Shown in pieces: positions 44,277 to 55,594 of a stretch of 64,000 bases of DNA. The stretch comes from Mixia osmundae IAM 14324. Lineage: Eukaryota; Basidiomycota; Mixiomycetes; Mixiales; Mixiaceae. The stretch spans positions 248,001-312,000 of the forward strand of contig NW_014575550.1 of assembly GCF_000708205.1 (NCBI RefSeq), read 5' to 3'. Made by a program: the position numbers and the translations under genes. The notes under the pieces were generated by a model. It saw only the letters and a program-made list of their open reading frames with translations. It was not told where the DNA came from and did no database searches. The number at the start of each line of letters is the position of its first letter. Position 1 is the first letter of the stretch.

Positions 44277-44905
44277 ATGCCCGGCGTATCACCAGCGGCA
44301 GGCAACAAGGTCTCTCCCGTCGACCAAGGCGATGGCTCCTCAGGTCCGGCCCCAACGCCCGAGAACCCAGGAGGGATGCATCCCGAGGGCTCAAGTCAAG
44401 GCAAGCTCGATCACACGCTCGATGATTCGACACTTTCTGATCGTACATGAGCCGCTTTCAAGCAGGACAGGCACCCAGACATTTCCAACCGCCGGTAGAT
44501 CCCTCCAAGCAGAACATCGACTCTTCCTCTCGCGTTCGTGTGCCGGACGGCGTCGAAGCCCAAGGCAGGCCCTGACTGCCACTTGAGTGAAGTGAATCCT
44601 CACGCCGTGCCGGTCAGGCTCAAGCGTACCTCAGCCGCCAACCAATGACGCTGCGCAAGCCTTTGAGAATCCAATGGCGATGCGCGAGCCCGTCGGAAAG
44701 CTGCTAGACGGCATCGAGGCCGTGAGCAGCTCTTGCGCTCGTCAAGTCAGCACACCGCTGATCGAACACACAGATGCTGCAAGCCATTGGAACGGAGATG
44801 CAAGCGTCTAACAGCGGCTCAAATCAGCACCATCTCATCACGAAGCTAGAGTCCTGGAAAAAGGAGGCTCAGACATGGTCTGGCGATCGCTCAAGCAAAT
44901 TATAG
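44277..44905 (+). CDS. small helical protein, unknown
   Basis: About 155 residues in four exons. MPGVSPAAGNKVSPVDQGDG opens a disordered acidic half ending TLDDSTLSDH. A 56-nt intron leads to PSKQNIDSSSRVRVPDGVEA. A 53-nt intron that keeps frame only with a GC donor (GCAGGC) leads to SSVPQPPTNDAAQAFENPM. A 52-nt GT-AG intron then joins LLDGIEA to MLQAIGTEMQASNSGSNQHH and the end WKKEAQTWSGDRSSKL. The C-terminal half looks like amphipathic helices. No family recognised. Divergent from UBC7 with 118 bp between starts. Confidence 0.45.
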
Positions 44906-45050
44906 TCAGATCACAAGGGCCTCTCTCACTTTTGATGCATCCACACGTTCGCTGTGAAACAGTCTGCCTATACCTGTGAAACGTCAGTGCGAGATCAGCG
45001 ATCGCTCGGCGGATCAGATAGGCTGCAGTAGCTATCCGGCTACAGCAGGG

Positions 45051-47645
45051 TCAGTGGTTCGCGGCAAGAGATTCAAACGCATGAACCCGGGCCGTTTCGC
45101 CGTGATGCGCTGGCCGGGGGGCGAGAAGTAGACTCTTGATGCTGACTTGCAAGGAGGTGCGCGATCGGTGCCAAGGCGTCTCGATCGAAGCGTTCGAGCC
45201 GCCTGTTGTGGATGAATGCTGACATTGAGGTGTGTGATGCAACCGATGCGGCCGGGTCCGTGCGGTCAAGCAGCAACCTTTGGCCTTTTGCTGGAGCCTG
45301 CTGTCACAACTCAGATGAGGCTTGACGAGCAGATGAGGCAACTCACCAGCAGGGTCTACTCCATCGACAGGGTACCCGGGAGAACCTTCAAGGTTGCTAT
45401 GCGCTCTTTTTGGAATGGCTTCGCGTGCCTGCATGTCGGAAGCTCTATCGCTATGGTCGGCTTGCCCACAGATATTAGTTCGAGCTGACATACGGTCAGG
45501 CAGCAACGTACTTGATAATGCTGTTGCGGTTTGCGTGAGACTATGTGTGCTTGTACTCGGAGAGATGAGGCCATCTGTCTTGGCTTCTGCTTCTGCAATC
45601 TCGCGCAGTGCAGCTTCGTCACCATCTAGCTCGTTCTGTGATGCATTCATCCTCTCGCCTGCGAGCTCGTGCCGTGCTGTAGCGTCCTCGACAGGATCAG
45701 CTTGATCGGTGATCTGTCGTTCGTCAACTTCGCTATGCTTTGCTGCCTCCATTTCATCTGGGTCTTCTCCCTGGCTGACTCCTGCACTACCGGCATGCTC
45801 GTCATCCGCTTCATCTTCGTCTCGCGGTGCCTCGTTTGACTCTTCGCGTCCATCATCACTACGAGCAGACTCCTTCTCGGCTTCAATCGCCTTTGACAGA
45901 GCGTCCTCGACAAAGTGGCCTTCTTGTCCCTCCACAGGGGAGCTTTCCTCTGCTTGCAGTAAAGGTCTCACAGGGTCCTCAGATCATGTCAAGGACAGGG
46001 CTTACCAGAGTCTCCCAGAGAATTTGCCATGTAGTCCGCGAGCGTGTTGAAGCGGAAAACCAATCGTGGACTTTCAGCAATCGTCAGTCGCAATCTTCCT
46101 GGGAGATCACAGCCACGGTGCAAGCGCTCGAGATCATACAGGCTCAGTTCGCGCGTGTAGACGTTGTCCTGCTTACCCCGATGAGTAAAGAGTGTAGCCA
46201 TGCGAGTATTGGCTTACCTCGGGGATCTGGATATCCAGATCGTCGATACAGATTGTCATCTCGAGCTGCTCATCGTAGAAGAATTCAAAATGGATGTGCA
46301 ACTCCGTAATGAGATTCTCGAGTTGGTTGTAGTATAGTTCGTGCGATTCTCCAAGCAAGACGGGTATTGTTGAGGCATCCGGGTCAGTCGAAGGATCGCC
46401 ATTTTCGTAGCTCTCGAGGTCAGACTCGTGTTCACAAAAGAGCGCAAAGAGCTGCCCTCGGACTGTGATGAGTACTGGCGGCGCGCACAGTGGGGGCGTC
46501 GACGTCTGACGGACATCTCGAACGCGCTTAGCGTCAGGAGGATCGTAATAGGCCAACATGGCATTGCTGAAGACGGCTCGCGATAAGCCCTTCTTGTTGA
46601 GCGTGGGACGCTGTGCAGTCGAGCCAGCATGCGTGCCGGATCCGCAGTTGTCGCTCCTTCGATGGACTTCGATCCGGTTGATCTGAGTCGTCGCGTGCTC
46701 ACTGTCCTCGGCACCTTCGTCGCCACCCTTCTTGCCACCTTTGATGTTCTGCTGGTTGGTAGTTACCTTGAAATTCTTTCCTTCCGCCTCGTCTTCGCTC
46801 TCAGCGTCTGCACCGTCACCGCCCTCATCTTGGCTCCCGTCGCCCTCAACGGCCGAGCCGTCATCGTCAGTCTCCTGAATCTTCACATTGTTAACCTGCT
46901 TGTCACTTTCGGCGCTCTTGTCGGTGCTTTGCTCCTGCGTCTGCTTCATATTGACGGAGCCATCTCTGCCGCCACTCATGGTTTGTTCCTGCTCCTGATC
47001 CTCAGATTTGGAGCGCTGACTTTGACCAATGATATGCGATCGTGCGCTACCCTTGGTCGACTGTGACTGCTCAGAGTTGCTGGCAAGCGCGCCACCTCGC
47101 GTGTCATCAGGCTCGACGCTGCCATCACCGACATCGCCATGCCGCTGTATGGCGCCATTTGCGTCAGGCGTACGATGCCGAACGGCGTCAGAGGACCGGC
47201 CCGCATGACTCTGAAGATCCAGTCCGTCACGTCCGATTACGGCCGACCTGCCGAGGACGGAAATCTGTCTACCATCATCACGCGACATTACGCGAGGCGG
47301 GGACCTGAAGCCGAGTGCGTCGTTCGCTTGACGGTCATGTGACCCATCATGGAGTGCAGCAACCGTCAAAGGACCTTGTTTATTGCCGTCAGGTGCGGCC
47401 AACGCTTGCATGTGAGGAGACTCGTGAGCTTTGAGGAAATCGTCGAGAGGCTCATCCGGTAAGACAAGCGTCTCCGATGGCGTCTTTATGTCGACAGGTA
47501 TGGCATCTTCTTCATCCTCCTGATCTCTTTCTGCCTGCATGTCATCCTCTTGAGCGACCTCGTCCGACATTCTCTCGAAATCCTCCTGCTCGGGCGCGGC
47601 ATCCATCGGCTCATCCTCGTGCGAGGAGCGCATTTCTTCGTCCAT
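45051..47645 (-). CDS. large acidic protein with one conserved folded block, unknown
   Basis: The ATG at 47645 (MDEEMRSSHEDEPMDAAPEQ) opens about 500 residues that are mostly acidic and disordered. A folded block follows: LSRAVFSNAMLAYYDPPDAK, PPVLITVRGQLFALF, HELYYNQLENLITELHIHFE and MTICIDDLDIQIPE. It continues after an intron as DNVYTRELSLYDLERLHRGC and RLTIAESPRLVFRFNTLADY. A final exon is again highly acidic (EDEADDEHAGSAGVSQGEDP). The C-terminal end (45051) is uncertain because the last stretch changes composition. I do not recognise the family; acidic flanks around a small domain suggest a chromatin or nuclear factor, by composition only. Confidence 0.6.
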
Positions 47646-47860
47646 GACTTGTCTGTGGTCACGTCGCAGTGGCGGCAGCACGAAGCAGCTTCAAGACATC
47701 GATCGTGCTGTCAGAAGTAGGGCAGGTTCTGCTTCAGTTTCAGCAATCTCAGTGGATTTCCGCGTTTTCGTTGCATGCAACCGCATATTGCAAGCTACAC
47801 GTAGCGTGACATTACACGTCGGCTCATGCGACGATCTTCAACTTTCATGCCTTCGACGTA

Positions 47861-48904
47861 TCAATCCATTGACAGCCTGACGCCATCGTCGAATGGGTCC
47901 GACCAGCCAACAAGACCATCGTGAGGATCCTCTCGCTCTGGGCGAGACAGCGCGCTGGGCTCACGGGCTCTACTAGTAGCAACGGTGAGCTTGCCTGACT
48001 TGCCAATGCTGAGCGTCTTGTGTTCCACCTCAGCTTGTGATCGTGCATAGGCCTTGTCGACCGCTCTCCCGACACCTCCTGTTCTGTCTGCGTAGCCTGT
48101 CGCAGCTGCTCTCGCAGGCGTAGAAGTAGTGATGCTGTCGAGGCCGGGGAAGCGAATGACTGCTGCCTCTGCGAGCCGCTGCTGCTCTTCCTGCGCCCTT
48201 TTGAGGCGCTCGGACTCGAGCAAGCCGCTCACTTGTAGCGCCAGAGATGCTTTGCTCGCCTCGAGGACGTCCAAGGAAGCTAATTGGCCGTACTGGCACG
48301 ACGGACAAGATGCGAGTGGCGAGTTTGCATGACAGACGATGAGAGCACAACCCGGGCAGATAGGAACGTAAGGCGACAACGCGTGTTGACGGCCTTGGCA
48401 GAAGCAGCGACGGCCTGTATGGCTGGCCGAAGTACCCGAGACAATGCTGAGCTCGCGCCTGAGCTTGGCCAACTCAAGCTTAGCGGGCTCGCTCAAGCCA
48501 TCCTCGGCCCGGGCATCTGAAGGTCTCGCTCTGTCTCTTCGAGGTGCTTTGCGAGCTTGAGTTTGAGAGGATCCAGCGGCAGGGCGTGGAGCGGCACCAG
48601 ACTGGCGGGGCACGAAGCGTAGGTTGCCCCTGCCGTGCCGATCCACATTCTCATCATCGTCCCAGATGAGTCCAGACGGAGTTCCTGACGAGGGCGCAGT
48701 GTTCAGACTGGCAGTCGAGAAGCGCACTGCTGCCAATCGGACAGCAAGCTCCCTCTGCTGCTGGCCCGGCCCCAGCAGGCCGTCGAGATAGTCAAGGAGC
48801 TCTCCACGCGTGCCGATCGTAGAGATGTACGGCACAAGTTGGCTGCGCACCGTCGCCTGATCCAATCCGGTGAGAACACTTAGCTCGCCGGCTAGCGCCT
48901 CCAT
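47861..48904 (-). CDS. TRIP4/ASC-1-like zinc-finger protein (Rqt4-like)
   Basis: Homologue of activating signal cointegrator 1; the yeast counterpart Rqt4 is part of the ribosome-quality-control trigger complex that splits collided ribosomes. The start at 48904 (MEALAGELSVLTGLDQATVR) opens an N-terminal helical domain reading LLDYLDGLLG, as in TRIP4. The zinc finger is CFCQGRQHALSPYVPICPGC followed by CHANSPLASCPSC, a C2HC5-type pattern. A coiled segment (LESERLKRAQEEQQRLAEAA) and a basic C-terminus follow. Single exon, 347 residues. The open frame extends upstream to 49246 but that part has no ATG-initiated family match and overlaps the divergent ATP12 gene. There is no ASCH domain, as in yeast. 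Confidence 0.82.
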   Translation of the reverse strand: MEALAGELSVLTGLDQATVRSQLVPYISTIGTRGELLDYLDGLLGPGQQQRELAVRLAAVRFSTASLNTAPSSGTPSGLIWDDDENVDRHGRGNLRFVPRQSGAAPRPAAGSSQTQARKAPRRDRARPSDARAEDGLSEPAKLELAKLRRELSIVSGTSASHTGRRCFCQGRQHALSPYVPICPGCALIVCHANSPLASCPSCQYGQLASLDVLEASKASLALQVSGLLESERLKRAQEEQQRLAEAAVIRFPGLDSITTSTPARAAATGYADRTGGVGRAVDKAYARSQAEVEHKTLSIGKSGKLTVATSRAREPSALSRPEREDPHDGLVGWSDPFDDGVRLSMD

Positions 48905-49030
48905 CGCTCGAGCACTTCGACGCAGTCGTTGGGTACCTATCCTGTACGTAGCGCCACACGTTGCAAGATCGCGTGCGACTCGACGCTGAGCGCTGATCAG
49001 CCGAAGATGACGGCTTGCTGCCTCTGTAGC

Positions 49031-50122
49031 ATGCGGGCCGCACAGAGGCTCAGGGCACCTGCCACCTTGAAGGCTCCTGTAGCTACGCGGAGCCGAGGCT
49101 ACGCTACTTCGGCAGAGAAGATTCGCTCGCTTGAGGCTGCCCTCGATCCCACTAAAGAGCCCAGCCAGAGTGCCAGTAGGTGCAGCTTGTGCTGGTCTTT
49201 GGGGCCCCGTTGACAGCGCTATCAACGCCAGAAGTAGAGAGAACATTCAAGCGCTTCTGGAAGGATGTCCGTCTCGATCCACGCCCCGACGGTCTGTCTG
49301 CGTACTCGTGAACTACAAGCGAATGAAGCTTAGCTGCCCGCCACAGGTCATATCGCTGTCTTGCTGGACAAGCGAACGCTCAAGACGACCTCCAACGTTC
49401 CCCTGCTGCTTCCAAGACGCAATCTTGCAGCAGCGCTACTCATTGCGAATGAATGGGACAATCAAGACAAAGTACTCAAGCCTCACTCGCTGCCCATCGC
49501 ACGTACACCAATACCTGCATACGTACCGAGCTAAGCATACCCCTTGCAGACCTCTCTGGCTTCCCGAGCGATTGATGGCATGTCCACCCCAGAACAGCGC
49601 AAAGAAATCGGACAGGGCTTGCTCAAGTATCTTGACACCGATACCATTTGCTTCCATGAAGAGGAGCCGCCTGCTCTAGTCGATCTGCAGAAACGACACT
49701 GGCTCCCTCTCATCACCTGGGTTAACGCCACCTTTGGGACAGACATTGCGCCTTTTACGACCCTCATGGGCACGAAGCAGTCCGCACGTACTGTCATCGT
49801 CTTGGCCAAACGCATAGAGTCCTACGATAGCTTCACGCTCGCCGCTTTCGAGCGCGCTGTTCTCGCTAGCAAGTCTTACTGCATCGCCCTGGGTCTCATT
49901 GAGGGCGTGCTCAGCGTGAACGAGGCGAGCGATTGCGCCCACGTCGAGGTTAACAGCCAAGTCGAACGGTGGGGCCAGGTCGAGGACAGTGCGTGCCGTT
50001 CTGTGCATCAATCTGCCGGAGGAGGCTTACCCGGACGTACAGCGCACGACGTCGACCATGAAGACATACGGACGCGCTTGGGCAGCGCCGCGATGTTTCT
50101 TGCAGCTGTTCCCGGCCCTTAG
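49031..50122 (+). CDS. ATP12: ATP12, F1-ATPase assembly chaperone
   Basis: Mitochondrial chaperone binding F1 alpha subunits during ATP synthase assembly. The ATG at 49031 opens an Arg-rich presequence (MRAAQRLRAPATLKAPVATR). An intron with donor GTAGGT joins to LSTPEVERTFKRFWKDVRLD. A second (donor GTCTGT) leads to HIAVLLDKRTLKTTSNVPLL and EWDNQDKVLKPHSLPI. A third leads to TSLASRAIDGMSTPEQRKEI, then DTICFHEEEPPALVDLQKRH and SKSYCIALGLIEGVLSVNEA. The last exon holds HDVDHEDIRTRLGSAAMFLA. The whole ATP12 domain is present. Divergent from the TRIP4-like gene with 126 bp between starts; convergent with RPC53, stops 66 bp apart. Confidence 0.92.
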
Positions 50123-50188
50123 ATGATGCATCTCGGGAGATTGCAGGGCTTCGTACAACATCGATGCTCAAATGTTTGCGCTACGCAG

Positions 50189-52213
50189 TCATCTCTTCAT
50201 GCTTGGCTTTGAGAGCTTCGCAGGCACAGGCTGCGGCGTCATCACAGGCTCGTTCTTGAATTCGTCCTTGAGACTCAGGAGGTGCTTTCGCGCGATATCG
50301 TCAGCACGAGCCTGTTTCGAGGCCCTAAATATATCGTCGATGTTAGGCCGAGCGATGAGTTTGGTCGAGGTCTGAGCCAGCACATAGAGTCCGGGCTGTC
50401 CGTCGCCGCGCAAGGTGCCCCTGATGCGATGATCACCTACGTCGGGCTCAGCATCAACGGCAGCGATCTCTTGCAGGAAGCCAGCATCGGCACCCGAGGT
50501 CACCTGCGCTACAGGTGAGCACAAGGTTCGACCGAGATAGCGGCCATACATCGTAGCGTATCTCCCCAATGTTCATGCTTATGCGACCACTGGCATGGAA
50601 GTTGAACGTTCCAATCTTGCCTTCTGGCAGATTTTCGAGAATCTGGCGTCCGAGCATGCCTCCGCTCTTACCCCAGCCTTGCCAATGTCCGGCCTTGTAA
50701 GGAGGAGCGCGTATATTTTGCTTAGTCTCGATCGTTTGTTTTGTCTCTGCTTGGTCGTGATCTAATCTGTCAATGGTTGGCTCTGAATCTGGCGGTCGAA
50801 AGGCAGGAAAGAAGCGAGGGAATTGCATAACGAAGAAGTCGTGATCTGTGCCAGGCTCGCCAAAATCAAGACTGTCGAATTTAGCTTTGATGGCTTCCTG
50901 CTTGATCGAGACGGTCGTGTCAAGCTCGCCAATCTGATCGACGTTCGAGTCAAGCGGCTCTTCTCCAGTAAAGTTGCGCGAAGCCCTCGCAGCGTTAGTG
51001 GGCGTAGCAATGCCAGAGGACAATATTTGAGAATCGCGATCGTGATCTTCCTCGGGTTTGACTGCATATTGTCATGTCAGTGACTTTTTACGACGCACAA
51101 ATTTCAGCAACCTTGACTGTGATGTGACTGAGGGAGATGGCGGGACATTTGCGCTTGTTGCGCTTGTAAGTACTGTCGCTGCTCTTCGCTCTGTTGCTCT
51201 TCCTGACGCATCTCCATCTCGATCTCATCCTCGTGACGTGCGTACGCCTCTCGAGCGACGCTGTCGTCCTCCGGCAAAGTAAGCGGAGCCATAGAACCCT
51301 CTTTGCCTATGTCCTTGAGCGCGATCATGCGGGTGTGTCGTACCAGCTTATATCGCTCCTCATCTTCCTGATCTAGATCGTTCTCGATAAAGTCTGCCAT
51401 GTCATCCCCGTCAGGATCCCCGTCCACTCCTGCCGTGTCGGGATCAGAATCGTATTCAGTCTTGACGAATTCCGCTTCTGCTTTTTTGGCGTTTGCCTTG
51501 GACCCAGCGTCTCCAACCAGGTCAAGATCAGCAATCGAAGGCCGGAATGAGGATGCGCGCATGTCCTCTGCGACTCGCTTCTTTGTCTTGGCTTTTTGCA
51601 ATGTGCGTCAGCTCCTGATCAACACGGCCGAAGGGGCGGGCCTACGCGCAAGAGCAGGACCTTGAGAGAGCGGACCTGTCGCGGTCCGACTGATGGGACC
51701 ACGGTCTCGTCGTCGGAGAGGAACTCCATCGGGGTTCGCAAGCAGCTCACTGGGCGCCGGAGGATTTGAATCCGGCTCTTGTTTTATCGACGGTAGACTA
51801 TGGACACCACGTCAGCAGGGGCGGGCTTTCTCCAGTGAGTGAAAGGCAGACTGTGCAGCGGCGCTCAGATTGGGCTTGAACTTCATCGTCTTGCCGGAGC
51901 CCTTGACATAGTCCTGCTTGAGTGTAGTCGGCTTGCTCAACGCTCTAGAGGAGGATGCCGCCCGACGAGCAAGGCTGGCCGTATGCGCCGAATCATCATA
52001 GTATGTCGACGACGTCGTTGCGCCTTGCGATGCATCGACGGCTCTACTTGACTGCTCTCTTGTCATTGGACGAGCTTTCTTTGCCCCCGCCGGCGTAGGT
52101 GTGCTTTGGGCTTGCGCATCGCCGTTGGCTCTCTCTTTGCCCTTTTGCGAGGCAGACGGAGCTTGGGGGAGCCCAGCTGTATCTTCAGCCATCGTCACAT
52201 CTTCACTCATCAT
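50189..52213 (-). CDS. RPC53: RNA polymerase III subunit C4 (RPC53/POLR3D)
   Basis: With RPC37 it forms the Pol III TFIIF-like heterodimer used in termination and reinitiation. The start is MMSEDVTMAEDTAGLPQAPS at 52213. A disordered charged half includes MKFKPNLSAAAQSAFHS and SLPSIKQEPDSNPPAPSELL. Acidic exons follow (DGDDMADFIENDLDQEDEER). The C-terminal RPC4 domain is MQFPRFFPAFRPPDSEP, GRQILENLPEGKIGTFNFHA, GRISMNIGEIRYDV and GFLQEIAAVDAEP, then a basic tail. At least five exons; small joins near 51600-51830 and 51070-51110 are approximate. Divergent from the next gene with about 103 bp between starts. Confidence 0.88.
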
Positions 52214-52316
52214 GTCCCCTCGATTGTCCTGGACGCCAGGCTCGCGTTGAAGACGAGCGAGGTACTTTCAGGTTTCGGTTGCTAGGCCGGGCACTCGCTC
52301 GCTCGGCAGCACTGAG

Positions 52317-53090
52317 ATGGAGGCATGCCAGCTCGAGGATGAGCACGCTCGCTGGAGCAACGTGCGAGAGCTCGAGGAGCAAGCGAGCAGATCTCTACGC
52401 CTGCACAGATTGCAGCTGCTCCATCGGATAGATGCCATGGTTGGGCTGTTCAAGCAAGCCGATGCTGCCGGTTTGCAAGCTCTCCACTTTGTGCATTCCT
52501 GTACCGTCCAGTTCGGCATCTACACGAGCTTCTGGCAGGCCATAAAGCGCCGAGCCTCGCAACAGGGCAGCCCTACCCTCGCACACAGAACGAGGGAAAG
52601 AGCGAGCCAGAGCGTGTCATCCCAGATGAGTCGTCTTCACGAACGTCGGGCAGACGCAGTCAGAGATCTTCTGCGAGCTATCGATGGCCTCTCGGGCTTG
52701 CTGGATGCGATCAGAGAGCTCACGCACGAGCTCATCAACCTAGCCAGCGCTTCGCACGACGCTCAGCTACACGCCATGGTGCAGACCGTGCAGAGATACC
52801 TGGCAGAAGCTCGTCAGTCTATGCAAAGCCGCTACGATCACATCCATCACATCATCCGCGAGCTCAGACTATGTCCTGGCTGGCTCGACGCAGATGGCGT
52901 TGCGCCCGACAACGATGTCGCTGCCAGGCTGCGTGCAGTCGAATTTGAGGCTCTCAGACATTGGGATCCAGACGATCAGATGCAGGCCTCGCAGCATGAT
53001 AGCGCACCGGAGCAGCTCGTCGCTGCACATGCAGGACAGGCAGACGAGCCTGGTGTCGACGACCTCACAGCCCTCCTGAGCGCGTGGTGA
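52317..53090 (+). CDS. all-helical protein, unknown
   Basis: Single exon of 257 residues starting MEACQLEDEHARWSNVRELE. Almost entirely helical with heptad-like patterns (VRDLLRAIDGLSGLLDAIRE, LAEARQSMQSRYDHIHHIIR), a short Pro-containing break (CPGWLDADGV) and an acidic tail ending TALLSAW. Composition and low hydrophobicity suggest a soluble complex subunit, for instance of a tether or kinetochore-like assembly, but no family is recognised. Confidence 0.6.
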   Translation: MEACQLEDEHARWSNVRELEEQASRSLRLHRLQLLHRIDAMVGLFKQADAAGLQALHFVHSCTVQFGIYTSFWQAIKRRASQQGSPTLAHRTRERASQSVSSQMSRLHERRADAVRDLLRAIDGLSGLLDAIRELTHELINLASASHDAQLHAMVQTVQRYLAEARQSMQSRYDHIHHIIRELRLCPGWLDADGVAPDNDVAARLRAVEFEALRHWDPDDQMQASQHDSAPEQLVAAHAGQADEPGVDDLTALLSAW

Positions 53091-53436
53091 CCAATGACGC
53101 GGACGCGGTGACATTGGCGCGCAGCTCGGGCGATCATCCTCGCTTACGCGAAATCTCCCCATCTGTGACGAAGGCGATCGCGCGACAATTTCGGATGATC
53201 GGAACCACGCAAGCGATCGGCCTTTCAGGCGCGGCATTCCTTACGGCCATATCGCACGCTCTACCCGCTAAAGTGTACGGACGCTGACACGCACATGCTG
53301 ACTATGCAAAATCCGAGGAGTCAGCAAGTCAGCGAGGTGTCGTATAAAGAGTAGCTTGCGTGATTCTTGCATCCTATACACCGTCAGCCTTGTCGCACAA
53401 CGTCTTCTGTCCCAAGGAAGAGACAGATACAGCGCC
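53091..53436. other. intergenic, promoter region of the MFS gene
   Basis: About 346 bp with no supported gene. A 67-codon open frame (53084-53287) overlaps the end of the helical-protein gene and has no recognisable content. TATAAA-like GTATAAAG at about 53341-53348 lies 90 bp upstream of the MFS start. Confidence 0.4.
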
Positions 53437-55543
53437 ATGGCCACTCTGACCGATCTCTTTCGCGAAACGCTCGCTGGCCAGTTCACCAGATGGGCGTCCG
53501 GCGAGCGTCTCTTCAAGGTATCGCAGCACTTTACCTGCGATGACAGCAGCTCAGAGCTGCTCACGCATACAGTTTCCTGAAGAGCTGGAGGGCTTTGTGG
53601 TGCCAGAATGTTACAAGCCAGGCTACGTCGCACCCCCCAAGCCCGTGGAGAAGAGCGAGACTGCCAATTCGACCACGAGCTCAGACGCGACTCATACAGA
53701 CCCCCAAGGCAAAGCTAACGGCGAGAAACCGGCTCACTCGCCTGACGAGAAGTCTCTGCATCCATCCCCCTCGAATGCAGCAGAGACAGCTTCGATGAGA
53801 AGGCTCGAGAGCAATGTACAGGGCGAGAACCCAAAATTCTCAGATTTGTCAAAGATGACGACACAACAAAGAAGAGCCGCCGAAGCCATGCAGAAATACA
53901 CGCTCGTCGATTGGTATGATGATCATGATCAGGCAAATCCAATGAACTGGTCGACTGGTCGGAAAATCTGGGTTGGCTGGTGCATATCCATCCTGACCTT
54001 TGCTGTCTACACTGGTCAGTCGCCACATTGGTTTATTGTCGGCAGACCGCTGATGACTTTCGCAGGCTCTTCTATCATCACCTTGGGATTCCCTGACCTC
54101 ATCGCCCGGACGGGCGTCAGCTCCCAGATGGCGACCCTGGCTCTCTCGGTAAGCAGATCCATGATGCCCTTGCTGCCAGCTGACAAAACGCGCAGATGTA
54201 TGTCCTGGCATACGGCGTCGGCGCTCTTTTTTGGTCCCCACTGAGCGAGATCGCTGCCTTTGGCCGTAACCCTTGGTATGGTCCGCCCATGCTGGCCTAT
54301 CTGTTGCTACAAGTTGGCGCGACTCAAGTCAACAACTTCAATGGTCTCATAGCAATTCGGTGAATCTTGCGTTACCGTTTGCTAGACTTAGCTGACTTTA
54401 ATCAGCTTCTTCACTGGCTTCCTAGGAGCGCCAACATTAGCGACAGGCGGTGCTTCGCTCACTGATGTCTTCGCGCCCCAGTTCCTACCGCTCGCATTCT
54501 CTGTCTGGGCTCTCGCTGCCTTTGGTGGTCCATCGATTGGCCCCGCGGTAGCTGGCTTTGCGGCTGCTCGCAATGGCTGGCATTGGACTATGTACGAGTT
54601 ACTCTGGCTCGTCGGCTTTGCACTCGTCTTTGTCGTCTTCGGTCTACCCGAAACATCACACGGCAATATCCTGCTACGCCGTGCAGAGCGACTACGAAAG
54701 CTGACTGGCAATGACAAGCTCAGATCGGCGGCAGAAATCGAAAAGGAAGCAATGACGGTCAGAGATACCCTGATCGAAGCCATTGTCAGACCCACAGAGA
54801 TCTTTATCAAGGATCCGGCGGTTATGTTCGCAGACGTCTTTATCGCCCTGATCTATGCCGTATATTACCTCTTCTTTGAGGCGTTGCCACTGTGGCAGGA
54901 CGAAACGCTTCACTGGCGTATCGGCATCCAGGGCATCAGCTATCTTTGCATCCTCGTCGGCGGGGTCGTCGGCGCGCTCTCTTATATCATCTATCAGGGA
55001 ACACGGGTCAAGAAGTATTACGAGACCAAAGGAATTCCCCCGCTCGAGATGGCACTCGAAGCCGCCCTACCTGCGACGATACTATCCAGCGGTGGTCTTT
55101 GGATCTTTGCCTGGACCGCAAGGGGTGGCGTCAATTTTATGGGCGCCTTGACCGGTCTGGCTCTCTTTGCAGGAGCCAATTTTGTGCGTCTACCGCAAGC
55201 GAGTATGTGCGGAGCTAATACGGGCTCCAACAGGTCATCTTCCAGTGCATCATCCTCTACATCTCGATGACATACCCTCGCTATGCTGCCAGCTTGCTCG
55301 CTTTCAATGACTTTTTGCGAAGCTCGACAGCTGCCGGACTTCTGCATGCTGGTCGACCCTTCTTCGTCAATGTTGGGCTGTCGCCAGGCGTCTCGATCCT
55401 GGCTGGTATCACACGTACGTTGCTAGCAATGTTCGGTGATGAATGTGCTCACACGATCGTGCACAGTTGCTTTCTTGGTACCTTGCTACTTCATCTACAA
55501 GTTCGGTGACCGCTTGCGAGCTCGCTCAAAGTTTGTCGGATGA
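53437..55543 (+). CDS. MFS drug/polyamine exporter (DHA1 family)
   Basis: Twelve-span H+ antiporter resembling fungal benomyl-resistance and polyamine exporters. The start is MATLTDLFRETLAGQFTRWA. A hydrophilic N-terminus of about 130 residues ends in VDWYDDHDQANPMNWSTGRK, the family lead-in. Membrane blocks follow: IWVGWCISILTFAVYT, MYVLAYGVGALFWSPLSEIA (the conserved Y.LG.GxGPxxxxPLSE region), FFTGFLGAPTLATGGASLTD (motif C region) and ARNGWHWTMYELLWLVGFAL. In the second half are MFADVFIALIYAVYYLFFEA and ISYLCILVGGVVGALSYIIY, ending LAFLVPCYFIYKFGDRLRAR. About eight exons; the last intron begins GTACGT after ACA C. Substrate unknown. Confidence 0.85.
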
Positions 55544-55594
55544 TGTATATTGAACATGCCTTAGAAGAAACAGTGATCATGCATGTAATTTTCC

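Noticed and set aside
48905-49246. Upstream extension of the TRIP4-like frame with a hydrophobic start resembling a signal peptide
   Set aside because: The family N-terminus begins at 48904, and the extension overlaps the ATP12 presequence exon on the other strand.
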